Source: Klebsiella planticola ATCC 33531 (GTDB taxonomy: Bacteria > Pseudomonadota > Gammaproteobacteria > Enterobacterales > Enterobacteriaceae). Taken from it: 64,000 bases of DNA. Positions 22,589-33,653 of this stretch are shown piece after piece. The position numbers and the translations under genes were made by a program. The notes under the pieces were generated by a model. It searched no databases. It had not been told where the DNA came from and was given only the letters and a program-made list of their open reading frames with translations. The stretch covers positions 1 to 64,000 of the forward strand of contig NZ_JMPP01000007.1 of NCBI RefSeq assembly GCF_000735435.1, read 5' to 3'. Within the stretch, counting starts at the first letter, position 1; each line of letters starts with the position of its first letter.

Positions 22589-22874
22589 ATACTTCTTGCC
22601 ATATTTCTACGGCGCCGTGATGTGCATTTCTGCTTCGTCACGGGAGGCGCATTATACGAGAATTCGATTTACCTGCAACCCCCCTGCGAACACTTTTTTG
22701 CGTTTTTTGTCTGAATGGACATTTTATCGCCAGACACGCCGCCAAATTGTACAAATAAGCATCGGACAAGGCAAAATAACTTTTTCCAGCCGTGCTAAAG
22801 GCGCAAAATCGCTCAGATTTCCGGGTCGCGATACCCGCTAACGGTCAACAACCATGACAAACAGGGAAATTCAG

Positions 22875-23609
22875 ATGACAAGAGCGCTTTCCGTCCTGCT
22901 GCTGACCACGCTGCTTGCTGCAGGGACAGCATCTGCGACGACGCTGCATTTCGGCACCACGACGGCCAATCCGCCCTTTGAAACCGTGAATGCGAAAAAC
23001 CAGCCCTCAGGGTTTGATATCGATCTGGCCAAAGCGCTGTGTAAACAGATGCAGGCCGAATGCAAATTTACCCCGCAGGACTTCAATACGCTGATTCCCG
23101 CGCTGCGCTTTAAAAAATTCGATGCCATCATTGCCGGCATTGAAGTCATCCCCATGCGCGAAAAGCAGGTCGCCTTTACCCAGCCCTATCGTCAGACGCT
23201 CTCCGGCGTGGTCGTGACGGAAAAAGGGGCCGCCCACCGCTTCGCCGATCTGAAGGGCAAGAATCTAGGCGTCGTTAAAGGCACCGTCCATCAGCACTAT
23301 CTGCACGATAAACAAAAAGGGGTCGACGTCATCGAGTATGACAATGAGGCCAGTGCACTGGCCGCGCTGAAAGAGGGGAGCGTGAATGCGGTAATGGGTG
23401 ACCAGACCACCCTCGACCCGTGGCTGCAGGAGAATCCTGACTACGCCATGATGGATGAACGAGCGACCGACCCGAAATATTACGGCAAGCAATATGCCAT
23501 TGCGCTACGTAAAGACGATCCGGAGCTGCTCAATGCCATGAATGCTGCGCTGGAGGTGGTTAAGGCGTCGCCTGACTTCCAGGCGATGGAACAGAAGTGG
23601 TTTAAATAA
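22875..23609 (+). CDS. ArtJ-like periplasmic amino-acid-binding protein
   Basis: Secreted substrate-binding protein of the polar amino-acid family (SBP_bac_3), 244 residues, resembling the arginine-binding ArtJ. The signal peptide MTRALSVLLLTTLLAAGTASA leads into TTLHFGTTTANPPFETV. The family signature GFDIDLAKALCKQM follows, as do the ligand motifs AIIAGIEVIPMREKQVAFTQPY and KNLGVVKGTVHQ. The start at 22875 was preferred over one seven codons earlier because it begins the signal peptide and has AGGGAA upstream. No permease or ATPase gene is nearby, so it presumably serves the Art or another importer elsewhere. I do not recall it at this site in E. coli K-12. Confidence 0.9.
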   Translation: MTRALSVLLLTTLLAAGTASATTLHFGTTTANPPFETVNAKNQPSGFDIDLAKALCKQMQAECKFTPQDFNTLIPALRFKKFDAIIAGIEVIPMREKQVAFTQPYRQTLSGVVVTEKGAAHRFADLKGKNLGVVKGTVHQHYLHDKQKGVDVIEYDNEASALAALKEGSVNAVMGDQTTLDPWLQENPDYAMMDERATDPKYYGKQYAIALRKDDPELLNAMNAALEVVKASPDFQAMEQKWFK

Positions 23610-23617
23610 GAGAGCAA

Positions 23618-23641
23618 CGCCGGGGCCATCTGACCCCGGCG
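23618..23641. terminator. Hairpin between convergent genes (ArtJ-like and orn)
   Basis: A perfect eight-base stem cgccgggg / ccccggcg with an eight-base loop lies in the 38-base gap between two convergent genes. It has no long U-run on either side, so it is a weak or bidirectional terminator at best. Confidence 0.55.
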
Positions 23642-23647
23642 CTGGCA

Positions 23648-24193
23648 TTACAGCTTGATAAAGTTTTCGCGATAGTAAGCCAGTTCCGCTACCGACTCGC
23701 GGATATCATCCATCGCCTGATGGGTGCCCTGCTTTTTAAAACCATCAAGGATTTCCGGCTTCCAGCGGCGCGCCAGCTCTTTCAGCGTGCTGACGTCGAG
23801 GTAGCGGTAGTGGAAATAAGCTTCCAGCTCAGGCATATATTTGAACAGGAAGCGGCGATCTTGACCAATGCTGTTGCCGCAGATAGGCGATTTGCCCGCC
23901 GGCACCCACTGTTTAAGAAATTCGAGGGTCGCCAGTTCCGCTTCGCGATCGCCCAGGGTGCTGGCCTTAACGCGTTCGACCAGCCCGCTCCCGGTATGCG
24001 TGCGCACGTTCCACTCATCCATCAGCGCCAGCTGCGCGTCGGACTGGTGAACCGCAATCGTCGGCCCTTCCGCCAGAATATTCAGGTGCGCATCGGTCAC
24101 CAGAGTGGCGATTTCAATAATGCGATCGCGCTCAGGATCCAGCCCGGTCATTTCGAGATCGATCCAAATCAGGTTGTTTTCATCTGCACTCAT
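23648..24193 (-). CDS. orn: Oligoribonuclease Orn
   Basis: DEDDh 3'-to-5' exonuclease that degrades very short RNAs, mainly dinucleotides such as pGpG, and is essential in E. coli. The 181 residues match the family. Catalytic motifs are [14 protein letters not shown] (Exo I), [12 protein letters not shown] (Exo II region) and [15 protein letters not shown] with the final His/Asp. The start was set at MSADENN (24193); a 27-codon longer frame has no family support. It is divergent from rsgA. Confidence 0.97.
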   Translation of the reverse strand: MSADENNLIWIDLEMTGLDPERDRIIEIATLVTDAHLNILAEGPTIAVHQSDAQLALMDEWNVRTHTGSGLVERVKASTLGDREAELATLEFLKQWVPAGKSPICGNSIGQDRRFLFKYMPELEAYFHYRYLDVSTLKELARRWKPEILDGFKKQGTHQAMDDIRESVAELAYYRENFIKL

Positions 24194-24353
24194 GCTATTT
24201 TCCACCCATAATTTTACAATTCTGGCCCGTAAAACTTCAGGATGCAGGCAAAGCAACGTACCAGCATCTTGCAAGATGACGGGTCGATATTCATCTTAGA
24301 TAGCGTGTATCATAGAGGTTTTGCCCACTTAGGGCGACCAGGAGCCAGTCCGA

Positions 24354-25415
24354 TTGAGTAAAAATAAACTCTCCAAAGGCCAACAGCGCCGCGTGAAGGC
24401 CAACCACCAGCGCCGCCTGAAAACGACTTCGGAGAAGGCCGATTACGATGACAACCTGTTTGGTGAAACCTCCGAAGGGATCGTCATCAGCCGCTTTGGC
24501 ATGCATGCCGATGTCGAATCCGCCGACGGTAGCGTTCACCGCTGCAATATTCGCCGCACAATCCGTTCGCTGGTGACCGGCGATCGCGTCGTCTGGAGAC
24601 CAGGTAAAGATGCCGCCGACGGCGTCAATGTGAAGGGGATTGTGGAGGCGGTACACGACCGAACCTCCGTCCTGACCCGTCCGGACTTTTACGATGGCGT
24701 CAAACCCATCGCCGCCAATATCGATCAAATCGTCATTGTTTCCGCGATCCTGCCCGAGCTGTCCCTGAACATTATCGACCGCTATCTGGTCGCCTGCGAG
24801 ACGCTGGACGTTGAACCGCTGATTGTGCTCAATAAGACCGATCTGCTGGATGCCGACGGCATGGCCTTCGTTAACGAGCAGATGGATATCTACCGCGGCA
24901 TCGGCTATCGCGTGCTGATGGTTTCCAGTCGTACTCAGGATGGCCTCAAGCCGCTTGAGGAAGCGCTCACAGACCGCATCAGTATCTTTGCCGGGCAGTC
25001 CGGGGTAGGTAAATCCAGCCTGCTGAATGCGCTGCTGGGTCTGCATGAAGATCAGATCCTGACCAATGACGTCTCTGACAACTCAGGACTTGGCCAGCAC
25101 ACCACCACCGCCGCGCGCCTCTATCACTTCCCGCACGGCGGCGATGTCATTGACTCCCCCGGCGTTCGCGAATTCGGCCTGTGGCACCTGGAGGCGGAAC
25201 AAATTACCCACGGCTTTGTCGAATTCCATGATTATTTAGGCCGTTGTAAATATCGCGACTGCAAGCACGATACCGATCCGGGCTGCGCCATTCGTGAAGC
25301 GGTAGAAAATGGCCACATCGCCGGGAGCCGTTTTGAAAACTATCACCGCATTCTGGAAAGCATGACTCAGGTACAGGTAAAAACGCGTAAAAGCTTTTCA
25401 TCATCCGATGACTGA
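24354..25415 (+). CDS. rsgA: Ribosome small-subunit assembly GTPase RsgA
   Basis: Circularly permuted GTPase that checks late 30S assembly and releases RbfA. The 353 residues have a basic N-terminus ([20 protein letters not shown]), an OB fold, then G motifs in permuted order: NKTDLLD (G4), [12 protein letters not shown] (G1) and DSPGVREFG (G3). A zinc finger ([14 protein letters not shown]) is near the C-terminus. The start codon is TTG at 24354 with GGAG nine bases upstream. Divergent from orn and followed by psd. Confidence 0.97.
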   Translation: MSKNKLSKGQQRRVKANHQRRLKTTSEKADYDDNLFGETSEGIVISRFGMHADVESADGSVHRCNIRRTIRSLVTGDRVVWRPGKDAADGVNVKGIVEAVHDRTSVLTRPDFYDGVKPIAANIDQIVIVSAILPELSLNIIDRYLVACETLDVEPLIVLNKTDLLDADGMAFVNEQMDIYRGIGYRVLMVSSRTQDGLKPLEEALTDRISIFAGQSGVGKSSLLNALLGLHEDQILTNDVSDNSGLGQHTTTAARLYHFPHGGDVIDSPGVREFGLWHLEAEQITHGFVEFHDYLGRCKYRDCKHDTDPGCAIREAVENGHIAGSRFENYHRILESMTQVQVKTRKSFSSSDD

Positions 25416-25509
25416 CATTTAAGCTGAGCATCGTTAGAATCGTCCCCTTTTTTCAGGACCCCGCACGTTGACGGGGTCAGGAACGACAAATCATGGCCTG
25501 GAGGCTACC

Positions 25510-26436
25510 TTGTTAAACGATCTTAAACTTTCACTGCAATACATTCTGCCTAAACTGTGGCTCACCCGCCTCGCAGGCTGGGGTGCGAGCAAACGAGCGG
25601 GTTGGCTGACAAAGCTGGTCATCGATCTGTTCGTGAAATGCTACAAGGTCGATATGAAAGAGGCGCAAAAGCCTGATACCGCCAGCTACCGCACCTTTAA
25701 CGATTTCTTCGTGCGCCCGCTGCGCGAAGACGCCCGTCCGCTGAACACCGATCCTAACGTGCTGGTCATGCCTGCCGATGGCGTCATCAGCCAGCTGGGC
25801 GCCATCGAAGATGACAAAATTTTGCAGGCCAAAGGCCACAACTACACCCTGGAAGCGCTGCTGGCAGGGAACTACCAGATGGCCGATCTGTTCCGCAACG
25901 GCACCTTCGCCACCACCTACCTGTCGCCGCGTGACTATCACCGCGTCCACATGCCGTGCAACGGTATCCTGCGTGAAATGATCTACGTCCCGGGGGATCT
26001 GTTCTCCGTTAACCACCTGACCGCACAGAACGTTCCGAATCTGTTTGCCCGTAACGAGCGCGTTATCTGCCTGTTTGATACTGAATTTGGCCCGATGGCG
26101 CAAATTCTGGTGGGAGCGACGATTGTTGGCAGCATTGAAACCGTGTGGTCCGGTACCGTGACCCCGCCGCGTGAAGGCGTTATCAAACGCTGGACCTGGC
26201 CGGCGGGCGACAGCGAAGGTTCCGTCGCGCTGCTGAAAGGCCAGGAGATGGGCCGCTTTAAGCTCGGTTCGACGGTAATCAACCTGTTTGCCCCGGGCAA
26301 AGTGAAGCTGGTTGAACAGCTGAAAAGCCTCTCCGCCACCCAACTCGGCCAGCCGCTGGCAACTGCCGTAGAGACCATGTCCGCGACCGCAGATGGCGTC
26401 AGCCCACTGAGCGACGCGACGCAAGACGAAGGTTAA
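25510..26436 (+). CDS. psd: Phosphatidylserine decarboxylase proenzyme
   Basis: Membrane-associated enzyme forming phosphatidylethanolamine from phosphatidylserine. The proenzyme cleaves itself at LGST, and Ser254 becomes the pyruvoyl group; numbering from the TTG start used here places it exactly at 254. Catalytic triad motifs are [22 protein letters not shown] and [11 protein letters not shown]. The TTG at 25510 has GGAGG five bases upstream. An ATG frame 14 codons longer contains that ribosome site and was rejected. The protein is 308 residues, its acidic C-terminal tail being some 14 residues shorter than I recall for E. coli. Confidence 0.96.
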   Translation: MLNDLKLSLQYILPKLWLTRLAGWGASKRAGWLTKLVIDLFVKCYKVDMKEAQKPDTASYRTFNDFFVRPLREDARPLNTDPNVLVMPADGVISQLGAIEDDKILQAKGHNYTLEALLAGNYQMADLFRNGTFATTYLSPRDYHRVHMPCNGILREMIYVPGDLFSVNHLTAQNVPNLFARNERVICLFDTEFGPMAQILVGATIVGSIETVWSGTVTPPREGVIKRWTWPAGDSEGSVALLKGQEMGRFKLGSTVINLFAPGKVKLVEQLKSLSATQLGQPLATAVETMSATADGVSPLSDATQDEG

Positions 26437-26460
26437 TTCCTGACAAAAAAGGGTTATGCC

Positions 26461-29400
26461 GTGCGCCTGATATATATTTTCCTGCTGGCCTGGAGCCTCA
26501 GTCTGGGGGCGTACGCAGCGACAGCCCCCGATGCGAAACAGATCGCTCAGGAACTGGAACAGGCGAAGGCGGCAAAACCCGCTCAGCCTGGTACCGTTGA
26601 AGCCTTACAATCTGCACTGAACGCGCTCGAGGAACGCAGCGCCTCACTTGAGCGCGCGCGCCAGTACCAGCAGGTTATCGATAATTTCCCCAAACTTTTC
26701 CAGACGCTGCGTTCGCAGATCGGCAATCTGCCCGATGAGCCGCGCCAGGTCTCAACCAATCTCTCCACGGATGCGCTGAACCAGGAAATCCTGCAGGTCA
26801 GCAGTCAGCTGCTCGAAGCCAGCCGCCAGGCCCAGCAGGAGCAGGAACGCGCCCGCGATATCGCCGATTCGCTTAACCAGCTTCCGCAGCAGCAGAGCGA
26901 CGCGCGTCGCCAGCTCAATGAAGTTGAGCGCCGCGTCGGCACGCAAACCAGCAATACGCCGCTGGCACAGGCGCAGAATCTTGGTCTGCAGGCGGAATCT
27001 GCGCGCCTGAAAGCGCTGGTGAACGAACTGGATCTGGCACAGCTCTCGGCGAACAATCGTCAGGAGCTGTCGCGGATGCGCGGCGATCTGGCGCAGAAGC
27101 AGGGCAAGCTGCTCGACGGCTATCTGCAGGCGCTGCGCAATCAGCTCAATAGCCAGCGTCAACGTGAAGCGGAAAAAGCGCTGGAAAGCACCGAGCTGCT
27201 GGCAGAGAACAGTGAAAACCTGCCGCCGGAGCTCGTGGCCCAGTTTAAAGTCAACCGTGAGCTGTCACAGGCGCTGAACCAGCAGGCCCAGCGTATGGAT
27301 CTGGTGGCCTCGCAGCAGCGTCAGGCGGCCAACCAGACGCTGCAGGTGCGCCAGGCGCTGAATACCCTGCGCGAACAGTCGCAGTGGCTGGGCTCCTCCA
27401 ACCTGCTGGGCGAAGCCCTGCGCGCCCAGGTAGCTCGTCTGCCTGAAACGCCGAAGCCGCAGCAGCTGGATACCGAGATGGCGCAGCTCCGGGTGCAGCG
27501 TCTGCATTATGAGGATCTGCTCGGCAGCCAGCCGCAGCTGCGTCTGATTCGCCAGGCGGACGGCGAGCCGCTCACCAGTGAACAAAGCCGCATTCTGGAA
27601 GCGCAGCTGCGCACGCAAACCGAGTTGCTCAATTCGCTGCTCCAGGGCGGCGATACGCTGATACTGGAGCTGACCAAGCTGAAGGTCTCCAACGGTCAGC
27701 TGGAAGATGCGCTGAAAGAGATCAACGAAGCAACGCACCGCTATCTGTTCTGGACGTCGGACGTCAGCCCAATCGGTTTTTCGTGGCCGCTGGAAATCGT
27801 CCACGACCTGCGCCGCCTGGTCTCTCTCGATACCGTCAGCCAGCTTGGCAAAGCCAGCGCCATGATGTTAACCAGCAAGGAGACGCTGCTGCCGCTGTTT
27901 GGCGCGCTGATCCTGGTCGGCTTCAGCATCAGTTCGCGCCGCCACTTTACCCGCTTCCTCGAACGCTCCAGCGCCCGCGTCGGCAAAGTCACGCAGGATC
28001 ATTTCTGGCTCACGCTGCGTACGGTGTTCTGGTCGATTCTGGTGGCCTCTCCCCTCCCCGTGCTGTGGATGACGCTGGGCTACGGCCTGCAATCGGCATG
28101 GCCCTATCCGCTGGCGGTGGCGATCGGCGAAAGCGTCACCGCCACGGTGCCGCTGCTGTGGGTGGTGATGATTTGCGCCACCTTTGCGCGTCCGAACGGC
28201 CTGTTTATCGCGCACTTCGGCTGGCCGCGCAGTCGCGTCAGCAAAGCCATGCGCTACTACCTGATGAGCATCGGCCTGATCGTGCCGCTGATTATCGCGC
28301 TGATCATGTTTGATAATCTTAACGACCGGGAGTTTTCCGCTTCGCTCGGCCGCCTCTGCTTCCTGCTGATTTGCGGGGCGCTGGCGCTGGTCACCCTGAG
28401 TCTGAAGCATGCCGGGATCCCGCTTTATCTCGATAAAGCCGGGAACGGCGATAACATGGTTAACCGCATGCTGTGGAACCTGCTGCTCGGCGCGCCGTTA
28501 ATCGCCATGCTGGCGGCGGCGATCGGTTATCTGGCCACCGCCCAGGCGCTGCTGGCAAGGCTGGAAACCTCCGTTGCTATCTGGTTCCTGCTTCTGGTGG
28601 TCTACCACATCATTCGCCGCTGGATGCTGATTCAGCGCCGCCGGCTGGCCTTCGATCGCGCGAAACATCGACGGGCGGAAATTCTCGCTCAGCGTGCTCG
28701 CGGGGAAGATGACGTCGCCCATTCCAGCAGCCCTGAGGGTTCCGCGGAGAACGAAGTGAGTGAAATCGATCTCGATGCGATCAGTACGCAGTCCCTGCGT
28801 CTGGTCCGTTCGCTGCTGATGTTGATCGCGCTGGTCTCGGTGATCGTTCTGTGGTCAGAAATTCACTCCGCCTTCGGCTTCCTCGAAAATATCTCGTTGT
28901 GGGATGTCACCTCGACGGTGCAGGGCGTTGAAAGTCTGGAGCCGATTACCCTCGGCGCCGTGCTGATTGCCATTCTGGTGCTGATTATCACCACCCAGCT
29001 GGTGCGAAACTTACCGGCGCTGCTGGAGCTGGCGATTCTGCAACACCTCGATCTCACCCCGGGGACCGGGTATGCCATCACCACCATCACCAAATATCTG
29101 CTGATGCTGATTGGCGGCCTGATGGGCTTCTCGATGATTGGGATTGAATGGGCCAAGCTGCAGTGGCTGGTCGCCGCCCTCGGCGTAGGGCTGGGCTTTG
29201 GTCTCCAGGAGATCTTCGCCAACTTTATCTCCGGCCTGATCATCCTGTTTGAAAAACCGATACGTATTGGCGATACGGTCACGATCCGCGATCTGACCGG
29301 CAGCGTCACCCGCATCAATACCCGCGCCACCACCATCAGCGACTGGGACCGTAAAGAGATTATCGTGCCTAACAAGGCCTTCATCACCGAGCAGTTTATC

Positions 29401-29787
29401 AACTGGTCGCTCTCTGACTCGGTCACCCGCGTGGTGTTAACCATCCCGGCGCCAGCGGATGCCAACACCGAAGAGGTCACGCAGATCCTGATCGCCGCCG
29501 CCCACCGCTGCTCGCTGGTGATCGATACGCCGGCGCCGGAAGCGTTCCTCGTCGACCTGCAGCAGGGGATTCAGATTTTCGAGCTGCGTATCTACGCCGC
29601 CGAGATGGGGCATCGTATGCCGCTGCGTCACGAGCTCCACCAGCTGATTCTGGCCGGCTATCGTGAACACGGTATCGATATGCCGTTCCCGCCGTTCCAG
29701 ATGCGTCTGGAAAGTATTGATGGCAGAAAAAGCAGCCGGGCGCTGACGTCAGCCGGGAAATCCAGCCGCACGGCGGGGAGCCTGTAA
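26461..29787 (+). CDS. mscM: Miniconductance mechanosensitive channel MscM (YjeP)
   Basis: Large MscS-family channel of the inner membrane that opens on hypo-osmotic shock. The 1108 residues start with a signal peptide (1-20, ending AYAA). A long periplasmic coiled-coil region rich in Gln, Leu and Arg (about 21-460) follows, then about eleven membrane segments. The C-terminal MscS core has LGVGLGFGLQEIFANFISGL and EKPIRIGDTVTI. The start is GTG at 26461, 24 bases after psd, so the two are probably co-transcribed. Confidence 0.97.
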   Translation: MRLIYIFLLAWSLSLGAYAATAPDAKQIAQELEQAKAAKPAQPGTVEALQSALNALEERSASLERARQYQQVIDNFPKLFQTLRSQIGNLPDEPRQVSTNLSTDALNQEILQVSSQLLEASRQAQQEQERARDIADSLNQLPQQQSDARRQLNEVERRVGTQTSNTPLAQAQNLGLQAESARLKALVNELDLAQLSANNRQELSRMRGDLAQKQGKLLDGYLQALRNQLNSQRQREAEKALESTELLAENSENLPPELVAQFKVNRELSQALNQQAQRMDLVASQQRQAANQTLQVRQALNTLREQSQWLGSSNLLGEALRAQVARLPETPKPQQLDTEMAQLRVQRLHYEDLLGSQPQLRLIRQADGEPLTSEQSRILEAQLRTQTELLNSLLQGGDTLILELTKLKVSNGQLEDALKEINEATHRYLFWTSDVSPIGFSWPLEIVHDLRRLVSLDTVSQLGKASAMMLTSKETLLPLFGALILVGFSISSRRHFTRFLERSSARVGKVTQDHFWLTLRTVFWSILVASPLPVLWMTLGYGLQSAWPYPLAVAIGESVTATVPLLWVVMICATFARPNGLFIAHFGWPRSRVSKAMRYYLMSIGLIVPLIIALIMFDNLNDREFSASLGRLCFLLICGALALVTLSLKHAGIPLYLDKAGNGDNMVNRMLWNLLLGAPLIAMLAAAIGYLATAQALLARLETSVAIWFLLLVVYHIIRRWMLIQRRRLAFDRAKHRRAEILAQRARGEDDVAHSSSPEGSAENEVSEIDLDAISTQSLRLVRSLLMLIALVSVIVLWSEIHSAFGFLENISLWDVTSTVQGVESLEPITLGAVLIAILVLIITTQLVRNLPALLELAILQHLDLTPGTGYAITTITKYLLMLIGGLMGFSMIGIEWAKLQWLVAALGVGLGFGLQEIFANFISGLIILFEKPIRIGDTVTIRDLTGSVTRINTRATTISDWDRKEIIVPNKAFITEQFINWSLSDSVTRVVLTIPAPADANTEEVTQILIAAAHRCSLVIDTPAPEAFLVDLQQGIQIFELRIYAAEMGHRMPLRHELHQLILAGYREHGIDMPFPPFQMRLESIDGRKSSRALTSAGKSSRTAGSL

Positions 29788-29792
29788 CACCC

Positions 29793-29863
29793 ATCGCGCC
29801 TAGACGGCGCGATATCCGTTAGCCTGTCCCGCGCTTCCCTTAGCCCGTTCGGTAAGGGAAGCG
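29793..29863. terminator. Two hairpins between convergent mscM and epmA
   Basis: The first is a perfect eight-base repeat atcgcgcc / ggcgcgat (29793-29800 and 29806-29813). The second is a perfect eleven-base repeat cgcttccctta / taagggaagcg (29832-29842 and 29853-29863). Both fill the 84-base convergent gap. Neither has a strong U-run, so their role as bidirectional terminators is probable and not certain. Confidence 0.6.
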
Positions 29864-29871
29864 GCTGGGCA

Positions 29872-30849
29872 TCAGGCGCGATCGACGGTAAAGGCAATCA
29901 CTTCGCTGATGCTTTCGGCGCCCAGCGCCAGCATCACCACGCGATCGACCCCCAGCGCCACGCCGGAACAGTCCGGCAGTCCGGCGGCCAGCGCATCAAG
30001 CAGATTCCGATCGATAGGCTGCTGCGGCAGACCGCGGGCCGCACGTTTGCGGTTATCCTGCTCGAAACGCTGCTGCTGTTCACGCGCGTCGGTCAGTTCG
30101 TGGAAACCATTCGCCAGCTCAATGCCTTTGTAATAGACCTCAAAGCGCTCCGCCACGCGGTGATCTTCGGTGCTGATTTGCGCCAGAGACGCCTGACTGG
30201 CCGGGAAGTGATAGACAAAGGTCGGGCGATCTTTACCAATATGCGGCTCGACGCCCATGGTAAACAGCAGCTGCAGCAAGGTATCCCGGTCTTCTTCCGT
30301 ATCGGCAATATTGCTCAGATCGAGCTTCGCCGCCGCTTCACGCAGCTGCGTCTTATCGGCCGACAGCGGATCAAGCTCAAGATGACGCAGGAACGCCTGC
30401 TGATAAGAGAGGCTTTCCGCCGGCTGGCACTCCAGCACCTGCTGAAGCAAGTCATCGACTTCGTTAATCAGCCGATACATGTCATAGCACGGACGATACC
30501 ACTCCAGCATGGTGAATTCCGGATTGTGGTGACGCCCCATCTCTTCATTGCGGAAGCTACGACACAGCTGGAACACCGGGCCACAGCCCGCGGCCAGCAG
30601 GCGCTTCATATGGTATTCCGGGCTGGTCATCAGATAGAGATCCATCCCCTGCGAATAGCCAGGGCCGACGAAACGGGTCTGGAACGGAAACATGTGAATA
30701 TCCGTCACCGTTGCCTGACTCATGCAAGGCGTCTCCACCTCCAGCACGCCGCGATCGCTAAAGAAACGGCGAATTTCCGCCATTATCGCCGCGCGTTTCA
30801 ACAGGTTTGGAATGGACGCGCTCGGCTGCCAGGTTGCCGTCTCGCTCAT
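29872..30849 (-). CDS. epmA: EF-P--(R)-beta-lysine ligase EpmA
   Basis: Class II lysyl-tRNA-synthetase-like enzyme lacking the anticodon domain; it attaches (R)-beta-lysine to Lys34 of EF-P. The 325 residues match the family. Class II motif 2 is seen in [20 protein letters not shown] and motif 3 in [15 protein letters not shown]. The start at MSETATWQ (30849) excludes a ten-codon extension without family support. Its partners efp and epmB lie 5-7 kb away in the same window. It is divergent from frdA. Confidence 0.97.
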   Translation of the reverse strand: MSETATWQPSASIPNLLKRAAIMAEIRRFFSDRGVLEVETPCMSQATVTDIHMFPFQTRFVGPGYSQGMDLYLMTSPEYHMKRLLAAGCGPVFQLCRSFRNEEMGRHHNPEFTMLEWYRPCYDMYRLINEVDDLLQQVLECQPAESLSYQQAFLRHLELDPLSADKTQLREAAAKLDLSNIADTEEDRDTLLQLLFTMGVEPHIGKDRPTFVYHFPASQASLAQISTEDHRVAERFEVYYKGIELANGFHELTDAREQQQRFEQDNRKRAARGLPQQPIDRNLLDALAAGLPDCSGVALGVDRVVMLALGAESISEVIAFTVDRA

Positions 30850-31010
30850 GTTACTTTCTCCGATTTCATACAAGGGCACGAAGTCTACTCGTAACCGTCG
30901 GGTGAAACAAATTTTGTGCGAACCGGCCCTCCGGTGACCTACGGAAAAGGTACTGCCGAAGAGAATTCATCACCAGAGCTGATAAACCGGCGCACATATT
31001 GACAAAAAAA

Positions 31011-31051
31011 TCGAACACATCAATTTTCCCCATCAACCCTACGGCTATACT
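31011..31051 (+). promoter_or_regulatory. frdABCD promoter with candidate FNR site
   Basis: An imperfect palindrome tcgaacacatcaa (31011-31023) precedes a -10 hexamer TATACT (31046-31051). The spacing equals that of the FNR-activated E. coli frd promoter as I remember it, and the following leader (acctataaaggagcagtg) is also conserved. FNR binding is inferred from this similarity; the site deviates from the TTGAT-N4-ATCAA consensus. Confidence 0.6.
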
Positions 31052-31125
31052 CCTTTACCTATAAAGGAGCAGTGATACTTTTTCGCCAGTCCGGCGGCGA
31101 AATACACAAAAACTGGAGGAATGTC

Positions 31126-32916
31126 GTGCAAACTTTTCAAGCCGATCTTGCTGTTATTGGCGCTGGCGGAGCTGGTCTTCGCGCCGCTATTGCCGCGGCG
31201 CAGGCAAATCCACATGCCAAAATCGCACTGATTTCAAAAGTCTATCCCATGCGCAGCCATACCGTTGCGGCCGAGGGAGGTTCTGCTGCCGTTGCACAGG
31301 ATCATGACAGCTTTGAGTACCATTTTCACGACACTGTCGCCGGTGGCGACTGGCTCTGTGAACAGGATGTCGTCGATTACTTTGTCCACCACTGCCCGGA
31401 GGAGATGACCCAGCTTGAGCAGTGGGGATGTCCGTGGAGCCGCCGTCCGGACGGTAGCGTCAACGTGCGCCGCTTCGGGGGGATGAAAATCGAACGCACG
31501 TGGTTTGCCGCCGATAAGACCGGCTTCCATATGTTGCATACCCTGTTCCAGACCTCCCTCCAGTTCCCCCAAATCCAACGCTTCGATGAACATTTCGTCC
31601 TCGACATTCTGGTCGACGATGGTCAGGCCCGTGGCCTGGTGGCGATGAATATGATGGAAGGTTCGCTGGTGCAAATCCGCGCAAATGCGGTGGTTATGGC
31701 GACCGGCGGCGCGGGACGTGTCTATCGCTATAACACCAACGGCGGCATCGTCACCGGTGACGGTATGGGCATGGCGCTGAGCCATGGCGTACCGCTGCGC
31801 GATATGGAGTTTGTCCAGTATCACCCAACCGGTCTGCCCGGCTCCGGCATTCTGATGACCGAAGGCTGTCGCGGCGAAGGCGGTATTCTGGTCAACAAAA
31901 ATGGCTACCGCTACCTGCAGGATTACGGCATGGGTCCGGAAACCCCGCTGGGTGAGCCTAAAAACAAATATATGGAGCTCGGCCCGCGCGACAAAGTCTC
32001 CCAGGCCTTCTGGCACGAATGGCGTAAAGGCAACACCATCCCGACGCCGCGTGGCGACGTGGTCTATCTCGACCTGCGTCATCTCGGTGAGAAAAAGCTG
32101 CTCGAACGCCTGCCGTTTATCTGCGAGCTGGCCAAAGCCTATGTCGGCGTTGACCCGGTGAAAGAGCCGATTCCGGTCCGTCCGACCGCACACTACACCA
32201 TGGGCGGCATTGAAACCGACCAGCAGTGTGAAACGCGGATTAAAGGCCTGTTCGCGGTTGGCGAATGTTCTTCCGTCGGTCTGCATGGCGCCAACCGCCT
32301 CGGCTCCAACTCGCTGGCAGAACTGGTGGTATTTGGCCGCCTCGCCGGTGAACAGGCGATGACGCGCGCTGCACAAGCCGGTGAAATGAACGTTGCGGCG
32401 CTGGACGCGCAGGCTGCCGATGTAGAAAAACGTCTGAAAGATCTCGTCAATCAGGAAGGTAACGAGAACTGGGCGAAAATTCGCGATGAAATGGGGCTGT
32501 CGATGGAAGAAGGCTGCGGTATCTATCGCACGCCGGAGCTGATGCAGAAAACCATCGATAAGCTGGCGGAGCTGCAGGAGCGCTTTAAGCGCGTGCGCAT
32601 TACCGACAACTCCAGCGTCTTCAACACCGACCTGCTCTACACCATCGAACTGGGCCATGGCCTGAACGTTGCCGAATGTATGGCGCACTCCGCTATTGCA
32701 CGTAAAGAGTCACGCGGCGCGCACCAGCGTCTGGATGAAGGCTGCACCGAACGAGATGATGTCAATTTCCTCAAACATACGCTGGCTTTCCGCGATGCGG
32801 ATGGCACCACGCGCCTGGAGTACGGCGAGGTGAAAATCACCTCTCTGCCGCCGGCGAAACGCGTATATGGCGCAGAAGCGGAAGCAGCCGAGAAGAAGGA
32901 GACGGCAAATGGCTGA
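31126..32916 (+). CDS. frdA: Fumarate reductase flavoprotein subunit
   Basis: Catalytic subunit reducing fumarate to succinate in anaerobic respiration. The 596 residues carry the FAD-binding [10 protein letters not shown] and the covalent-FAD His45 in [13 protein letters not shown]. Active-site stretches are [21 protein letters not shown] and [11 protein letters not shown]. The start is GTG at 31126, preceded by GGAGGA six bases upstream. An ATG 18 codons earlier lies before that site and was rejected. It overlaps frdB by eight bases. The C-terminal tail is slightly shorter than in E. coli (602). Confidence 0.98.
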   Translation: MQTFQADLAVIGAGGAGLRAAIAAAQANPHAKIALISKVYPMRSHTVAAEGGSAAVAQDHDSFEYHFHDTVAGGDWLCEQDVVDYFVHHCPEEMTQLEQWGCPWSRRPDGSVNVRRFGGMKIERTWFAADKTGFHMLHTLFQTSLQFPQIQRFDEHFVLDILVDDGQARGLVAMNMMEGSLVQIRANAVVMATGGAGRVYRYNTNGGIVTGDGMGMALSHGVPLRDMEFVQYHPTGLPGSGILMTEGCRGEGGILVNKNGYRYLQDYGMGPETPLGEPKNKYMELGPRDKVSQAFWHEWRKGNTIPTPRGDVVYLDLRHLGEKKLLERLPFICELAKAYVGVDPVKEPIPVRPTAHYTMGGIETDQQCETRIKGLFAVGECSSVGLHGANRLGSNSLAELVVFGRLAGEQAMTRAAQAGEMNVAALDAQAADVEKRLKDLVNQEGNENWAKIRDEMGLSMEEGCGIYRTPELMQKTIDKLAELQERFKRVRITDNSSVFNTDLLYTIELGHGLNVAECMAHSAIARKESRGAHQRLDEGCTERDDVNFLKHTLAFRDADGTTRLEYGEVKITSLPPAKRVYGAEAEAAEKKETANG

Positions 32917-33643
32917 GATGAAAAACCTCAAAATTGAAGTGGTGCGCTACAACCCGGAAGTGGACACCGCCCCGCACAGCGCGTTCTATGAAGTGCCTTA
33001 TGATGAACAAACCTCGCTGCTCGACGCGCTGGGTTATATCAAAGATAACCTTGCGCCGGACCTCAGCTATCGCTGGTCCTGCCGCATGGCGATCTGCGGT
33101 TCCTGTGGGATGATGGTCAATAAAGTGCCGAAACTGGCCTGTAAAACCTTCCTGCGCGAATACACCAAGGGCATTAAGGTTGAGGCGCTGGCCAACTTCC
33201 CGATTGAACGCGATCTGGTGGTCGATATGACCCACTTTATCGAGAGTCTGGAGGCCATTAAGCCCTATATCATTGGTAATCCGCGCACACCGGATCAGGG
33301 GCCAAACAAGCAAACCCCGGCGCAGATGGCCAAATACCATCAGTTCTCCGGCTGTATCAACTGCGGCCTGTGCTACGCCGCCTGCCCGCAGTTTGGTCTT
33401 AACCCGGAGTTTATCGGCCCGGCGGCCATCACCCTCGCCCATCGCTACAACGAAGACAGTCGCGACCACGGCAAGAAGGAGCGCATGGCGCAGCTTAACG
33501 GTCAGAACGGCGTCTGGACCTGTACCTTCGTGGGCTATTGCTCGGAAGTCTGTCCGAAGCATGTCGATCCGGCAGCCGCCATTCAGCAGGGCAAGGTAGA
33601 AAGCTCGAAAGACTTTCTTATCGCGACCCTGAAACCACGCTAA
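32909..33643 (+). CDS. frdB: Fumarate reductase iron-sulfur subunit
   Basis: Electron-transfer subunit of 244 residues with a 2Fe-2S ferredoxin-like N-terminal half ([13 protein letters not shown]) and a C-terminal half holding the 4Fe-4S and 3Fe-4S clusters ([12 protein letters not shown] and CSEVCPKH). It passes electrons from menaquinol at FrdC/FrdD to FrdA. The start at MAEMKNLK (32909) has AAGGAG upstream and overlaps frdA by eight bases, giving translational coupling. Confidence 0.98.
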   Translation: MAEMKNLKIEVVRYNPEVDTAPHSAFYEVPYDEQTSLLDALGYIKDNLAPDLSYRWSCRMAICGSCGMMVNKVPKLACKTFLREYTKGIKVEALANFPIERDLVVDMTHFIESLEAIKPYIIGNPRTPDQGPNKQTPAQMAKYHQFSGCINCGLCYAACPQFGLNPEFIGPAAITLAHRYNEDSRDHGKKERMAQLNGQNGVWTCTFVGYCSEVCPKHVDPAAAIQQGKVESSKDFLIATLKPR

Positions 33644-33653
33644 GGAGTGCATG

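Noticed and set aside
25531..26424. Antisense frame of 297 codons over psd
   Set aside because: Shadow of psd; no ribosome site, no domain.
31234..32688. Long open frame (484 codons) on the minus strand opposite frdA
   Set aside because: It is the mirror of a highly conserved GC-rich gene with strong codon bias; the translation has no recognisable domain and frdA is certain.
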